From: Patescibacteria group bacterium | Lineage (GTDB): Bacteria; Patescibacteriota; UBA1384 | Length of the DNA stretch: 11,757 nt | NCBI GenBank assembly: GCA_017992655.1 | Contig: JAGOOF010000013.1 | Coordinates: 1 to 11,757, forward strand | Direction: 5' to 3' | Shown here: one piece after another, positions 10,397 through 11,757 of the stretch | Layout of the letters: every line of letters begins with the position of its first letter | How positions within the stretch are numbered: position 1 is the first letter of the stretch | Program-made: the position numbers and the translations under genes | The notes under the pieces: generated by a model | The model's database searches: none | Told to the model about the DNA's origin: nothing | The model's input: only the letters and a program-made list of their open reading frames with translations

Positions 10397-11757
10397 ATAT
10401 TAGGTAAAGACAACAAAAAAACGCTACTCGATGAGCAAATAAGGCGGGTCCAAAACAGCACTCGTACTCTTTTTCCTTTTATGATTCCAGTTCACGAGTA
10501 TTTCCGCGAACATTCCAAGGTGTACTACCGTTGGCACACTTTTGGCTTTATCAAAATGTTCCACTGGTTGCTTTTAGTTTTATTCTTAGCGGGCACGGCC
10601 GCCGGTGTTTTTCTTTATGGTATACCTGCTACTCCTACCGCTAAGGCGGCTGTTTCTATGACCGCCTTAACCTCGGGCGGAGCAGGGCCCGGCTTAACGA
10701 GCGCTAATACCGCCAGTATTTCGCCCTCGTCTAATGCCCTCGTTCTGTTATGGGTAGAAAATAGATTAGCGAGTGGCACACCTGGTACTCCCACTGCTTC
10801 GGGCAACAGTTTGACCTGGACGCAAGTCGCCACTGTTACCTTTAACACCACAGGCACGCCTTTATCCCGCCTCACATTGTTTAAGGCATTGGGTGCTTCG
10901 CCTACTTCGGGAGCGGTAACAATAGATTTTGGCGGGGCAACCCAGGGTAACTGCGTGTGGAGCATCGCAGAGTACACGGGCGTAAGCACTTCCACCCCTG
11001 TTGTGCAGTACGCCACCAATAACGCCGATTCCGCCAGCTCTCTTACAGCAACTCTTTCCACGTTTGGTTCGGCAAACAACGCTACTGCTGCCGGTTTTGG
11101 CGCTGATGTCAATGTGGCGATTAATAATGACTCTAATTGGACAGAAATTCACGATTTTTCCAGTGTTGCCATGCCTGGTTACTCTAGGCTGGAAACGCAA
11201 TGGTACAACGGCAATGACACCTCGGCAGTTGGTACCATGTCGAGCGGTAGCGCGGATATGGCTGGCATTGCGGTGGAGATTGGAGCAAGCGGCGGAGGTG
11301 GAACGGCCGACACCTGCTACTGGGTAGGCGACACTAGTCCCGCGGTATGGAATGACGCAAGCCACTGGGCAGATTCCAGCGGGGGAAACGGCGGAACATG
11401 CGACGGCGGGGTAGTACCCAATTCTGACGACGACGTTATTTTTGATGGGAATGGTACCAACGGAGTAACAGTAAATGCCGATATCGACATTAATTCGCTT
11501 ACCCTGACATCTGGCTATACTGGTACGTTTGACAATGCTACTAACAACAGGGCGGTAGATGTCTCGGGCAATGTCATCATGGATAACACCCAAACTGACA
11601 TGGGTGATGCCACTTGGACTGTGGGTGGGAATTTCGATAACCAGCATGTTACAACATTTAATAAAAATGCCTCTACGGTAACAATGACAGGCACGGGCAA
11701 GGAAATACTCTCCAATAGCAGACAGTTCTATAACCTTACCATTGCTAACGGCGCCTC
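10397..11757 (+). CDS. Membrane-anchored modular surface/adhesin-like protein (3' end outside window)
   Basis: The frame is open from after a stop at 10358-10360 to the window end. Residues from codon 10397: a basic cytoplasmic segment (about 1-55), a transmembrane helix at about 56-75 (HWLLLVLFLAGTAAGVFLYG), then an extracellular Thr/Ser/Gly/Asn-rich region. The first ectodomain (to about 295) looks beta-rich. The second begins CYWVGDTSPAVWNDASHWADSSGGNGG and PNSDDDVIFDG, followed by strand repeats (INSLTLTSGYTGTFDN, VSGNVIMDN, WTVGGNFDN, FYNLTIANG), typical of beta-helix adhesin-like surface proteins. The start is uncertain: GGAGGGG is spaced for ATA 10397, but the first conventional in-frame start is ATG 10481, which still precedes the membrane helix. 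A 7-codon ORF (ATG 10384 to TAA 10407) overlaps in another frame. Codon choice is more GC-rich than in the upstream genes. Function as an adhesin is inferred. Confidence 0.75.
   Translation, partial: MLGKDNKKTLLDEQIRRVQNSTRTLFPFMIPVHEYFREHSKVYYRWHTFGFIKMFHWLLLVLFLAGTAAGVFLYGIPATPTAKAAVSMTALTSGGAGPGLTSANTASISPSSNALVLLWVENRLASGTPGTPTASGNSLTWTQVATVTFNTTGTPLSRLTLFKALGASPTSGAVTIDFGGATQGNCVWSIAEYTGVSTSTPVVQYATNNADSASSLTATLSTFGSANNATAAGFGADVNVAINNDSNWTEIHDFSSVAMPGYSRLETQWYNGNDTSAVGTMSSGSADMAGIAVEIGASGGGGTADTCYWVGDTSPAVWNDASHWADSSGGNGGTCDGGVVPNSDDDVIFDGNGTNGVTVNADIDINSLTLTSGYTGTFDNATNNRAVDVSGNVIMDNTQTDMGDATWTVGGNFDNQHVTTFNKNASTVTMTGTGKEILSNSRQFYNLTIANGA

Noticed and set aside
10615..11647. Long minus-strand open frames opposite the surface-protein gene
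   Set aside because: Antisense shadows of a GC-rich coding region; the + frame has a membrane anchor and recognisable surface-protein modules.

Overview
The window looks like chromosomal DNA of a small-genome, ultra-small bacterium of the Candidate Phyla Radiation (Patescibacteria) type. That assignment is an inference from four things: compact +-strand operons read with the standard code; a short RecG (649 aa), RuvA (189 aa) and phosphoglucose isomerase (384 aa); a membrane-anchored ComEA-like protein directly behind recG; and a modular surface protein with a single membrane anchor. No 16S rRNA or other taxonomic marker is present. All credible genes are on the + strand.

Layout. Positions 19-1368 encode a phosphomannomutase/phosphoglucomutase. 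Positions 1369-2156 are a gene-free repeat cluster. Positions 2157-4263 hold a sugar-nucleotide epimerase/dehydratase followed 13 bp later by a phosphoglucose isomerase. Positions 4264-4850 are a second repeat cluster. Positions 4961-8030 hold ruvA, recG and a comEA-like gene as a tight unit. Positions 8036-8172 are a GC-rich, strongly foldable segment just before tRNA-Leu(UAG) (8176-8262). Positions 8287-8766 encode a PH-domain membrane protein starting 24 bp after the tRNA. Positions 8767-10040 are the largest repeat cluster. Positions 10041-10396 are an intergenic stretch with a perfect 17-bp hairpin, a bidirectional terminator, a DnaA-box match and a promoter-like sequence. From about 10397 to the window end runs a surface/adhesin-like protein cut off at its 3' side.

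The first three enzymes interconvert hexose phosphates and modify nucleotide sugars, and probably feed surface glycan synthesis. RuvA and RecG process branched recombination intermediates, and the ComEA-like protein fits DNA binding at the envelope.

The most unusual content is the repeat family filling the three gene-free clusters. I count 41 copies of a short hairpin module. Read on one strand it is GTTC-GA-[core]-GA-GAAC: a 4-bp foot, a symmetrical GA/GA mismatch suited to tandem sheared G-A pairs, and a core stem capped mostly by a GNA/GNRA-type loop (including the exceptionally stable d(GCGAAGC) mini-hairpin) or a TANN loop. Core stems vary by compensatory changes. Modules form inverted pairs with a 30-33 bp spacer, or same-orientation tandems with a 20-21 bp linker. 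This resembles REP/BIME organisation but lacks the usual REP signature, and no transposase is in the window. A second, GC-rich hairpin module is inserted into or swapped with the first. I regard this as a candidate undescribed single-strand-hairpin repeat system.
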